From positions 80,163,501-80,227,500 of the forward strand of contig JAWZYU010000011.1 of assembly GCA_038380435.1 (NCBI GenBank): 64,000 nucleotides of DNA, given 5' to 3'. The translations under genes were made by a program, and so were the position numbers. The notes under the pieces were generated by a model. It had not been told where the DNA came from, searched no databases, and saw nothing but the letters and a program-made list of their open reading frames with translations. How positions within the stretch are numbered: the stretch's first letter is position 1; every line of letters starts with the position of its first letter. The DNA is from Ryuthela nishihirai (Eukaryota; Arthropoda; Arachnida; Araneae; Heptathelidae). Positions 63,703 through 64,000 of this stretch are shown piece after piece.

Positions 63703-63911
63703 CCCTAATTGGGATATAACATTCAAGACATTCCCAGTTCACACACAGGCAGTTGAACGATGTGTGAAACTCGTGACAGAAGCCTCAGGAAAAGTTTGCG
63801 GAGCTGAGTCTAGGGATTGTTTTATCAGAACGACTCTGCTGTCAAGGTCAACCATACCTAACTTCGCCCATAAATCAGATTTCAAAGTACCTTCAGCTAA
63901 GAATGAGTGAA

Positions 63912-64000
63912 AACGGAGATGTTCAATTGTTCAACATGAGTTTCTTGTACTTACGACTCTTCATACAAAAACTTAGTTTTTTCAATTAAAAAATCTGTTT
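63912..64000. other. AT-rich sequence to window end
   Basis: Probably 3' flank or 3' UTR of the transposase-like element; no right terminal repeat is visible. Confidence 0.5.

Larger units (their letters stand above)
59460..63911 (+). mobile_element. Large DNA-transposon-like element (hAT-like architecture), split by RTE and S2 insertions
   Basis: A possible left end is 'agggtggggcgaaaaaattc' near 59456-59480, followed by about 500 bp of leader with CpG-rich sequence (59750-59860), then the transposase-like gene from 59991. The element is interrupted by RTE copy 4 (60271-61975) and an S2 SINE (63317-63702). The gene ends at about 63911 and no right terminal repeat is visible before the window ends, so the true right end is unknown or outside. 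Confidence 0.55.
59991..63911 (+). pseudogene. Transposase-like protein, hAT-like architecture, disrupted
   Basis: Segments in order: 59991-60270 ('MAVPKKIITRQVFDCPIFGT', N-terminal part); after the RTE insertion, 61976-62697 ('LYMDGRKDNTLVADL', 'GSVYIGHVNPTSGSSEDIV', 'LVVIGCDGTAVNTGW', 'PLQWAVCLLHFNELPFRHLF'); a frameshift near 62690; 62697-63031 ('DQQYLLDISMAIKSG', 'SHSRWLTTANRTLKLYL', 'YMPMWFSIKTSKYF'); an in-frame stop at 63029-63031; 63032-63316 ('FAHPEHLMLAMTHD', 'LKARQLDQKRTTIRTFMPPK'); and after the S2 SINE 63703-63911 ('TFPVHTQAVERCVKLVTEAS'). An Asp in 'GCDG', an 'RW' motif and a C-terminal 'AVER' block recall hAT transposases, but I cannot confirm the superfamily. It matches a widespread uncharacterised invertebrate family as I remember it. 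Inactive because of the two insertions, a frameshift and a stop. Confidence 0.65.

Overview
The window looks like AT-rich invertebrate nuclear DNA, most likely arthropod. The dense non-LTR retrotransposons, tRNA-derived SINEs, mariner elements, a Penelope-like remnant and a single conserved cell-cycle gene all fit that, but the species cannot be fixed from this sequence. No bacterial or organellar genes, CRISPR arrays or canonical tRNA/rRNA genes were seen. Only one host protein-coding gene is recognisable: an intronless, full-length fizzy-related/Cdh1 (FZR1-type) APC/C activator at 24621-26093 (+). Nearly everything else that can be classified is mobile or satellite DNA.

Layout. 1-4.35 kb: a diverged dimeric satellite (period about 380 bp) interrupted by a tRNA-derived SINE (family S1) and a Tigger-like scrap. 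4.7-6.33 kb: a complete-ended but internally rearranged pogo-like transposon. 7.2-7.9 kb: an unclassified GC-rich island. 9.28-12.9 kb: an RTE-type LINE (minus strand) with an intact 1003-codon endonuclease/reverse-transcriptase ORF and a trinucleotide tail. 13.7-17.2 kb: S1 SINE copies and half of a mariner element. 17.8-22.3 kb: a decayed LINE with a PHD-finger/zinc-knuckle ORF1. 24.6-26.1 kb: the fizzy-related gene. 28.6-34.7 kb: a four-level nest. A 598-bp MITE with TIRs of about 192 bp holds an old RTE copy; that holds a young RTE copy with a 5' inversion; that holds a truncated 358-bp retroelement. Each level has its own target-site duplication. 37.0-40.5 kb: a further RTE copy next to a tandem array of about 570-bp units. 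41.0-42.1 kb: another PHD-containing ORF1 remnant. 42.1-43.6 kb: a broken DD41D mariner with almost identical TIRs. 43.9-44.6 kb: a tandem array of about 260-bp units. 47.5-54.7 kb: many SINEs (families S1, S2, S3) and a Penelope-like RT. 55.3-57.0 kb: the 3' half of an RNase H-bearing LINE. 57.7-59.2 kb: a DD41D mariner with one uninterrupted 357-codon transposase. 59.46 kb to the end: a large transposase-like pseudogene of hAT-like architecture, split by an RTE copy and by an S2 SINE.

The parts do not form a pathway. The window is a record of successive transposition. Target-site duplications allow the order of insertion to be read in several places: S2 after S1 at 48.6 kb, S2 after the hAT-like element at 63.3 kb, and the four-level stack at 28.6-34.7 kb. 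The RTE family (at least four substantial copies, one intact), the S2 SINE family (six copies) and the DD41D mariner family (three copies) have been the most productive here. All similarity statements are from reading by eye; no identities were computed.
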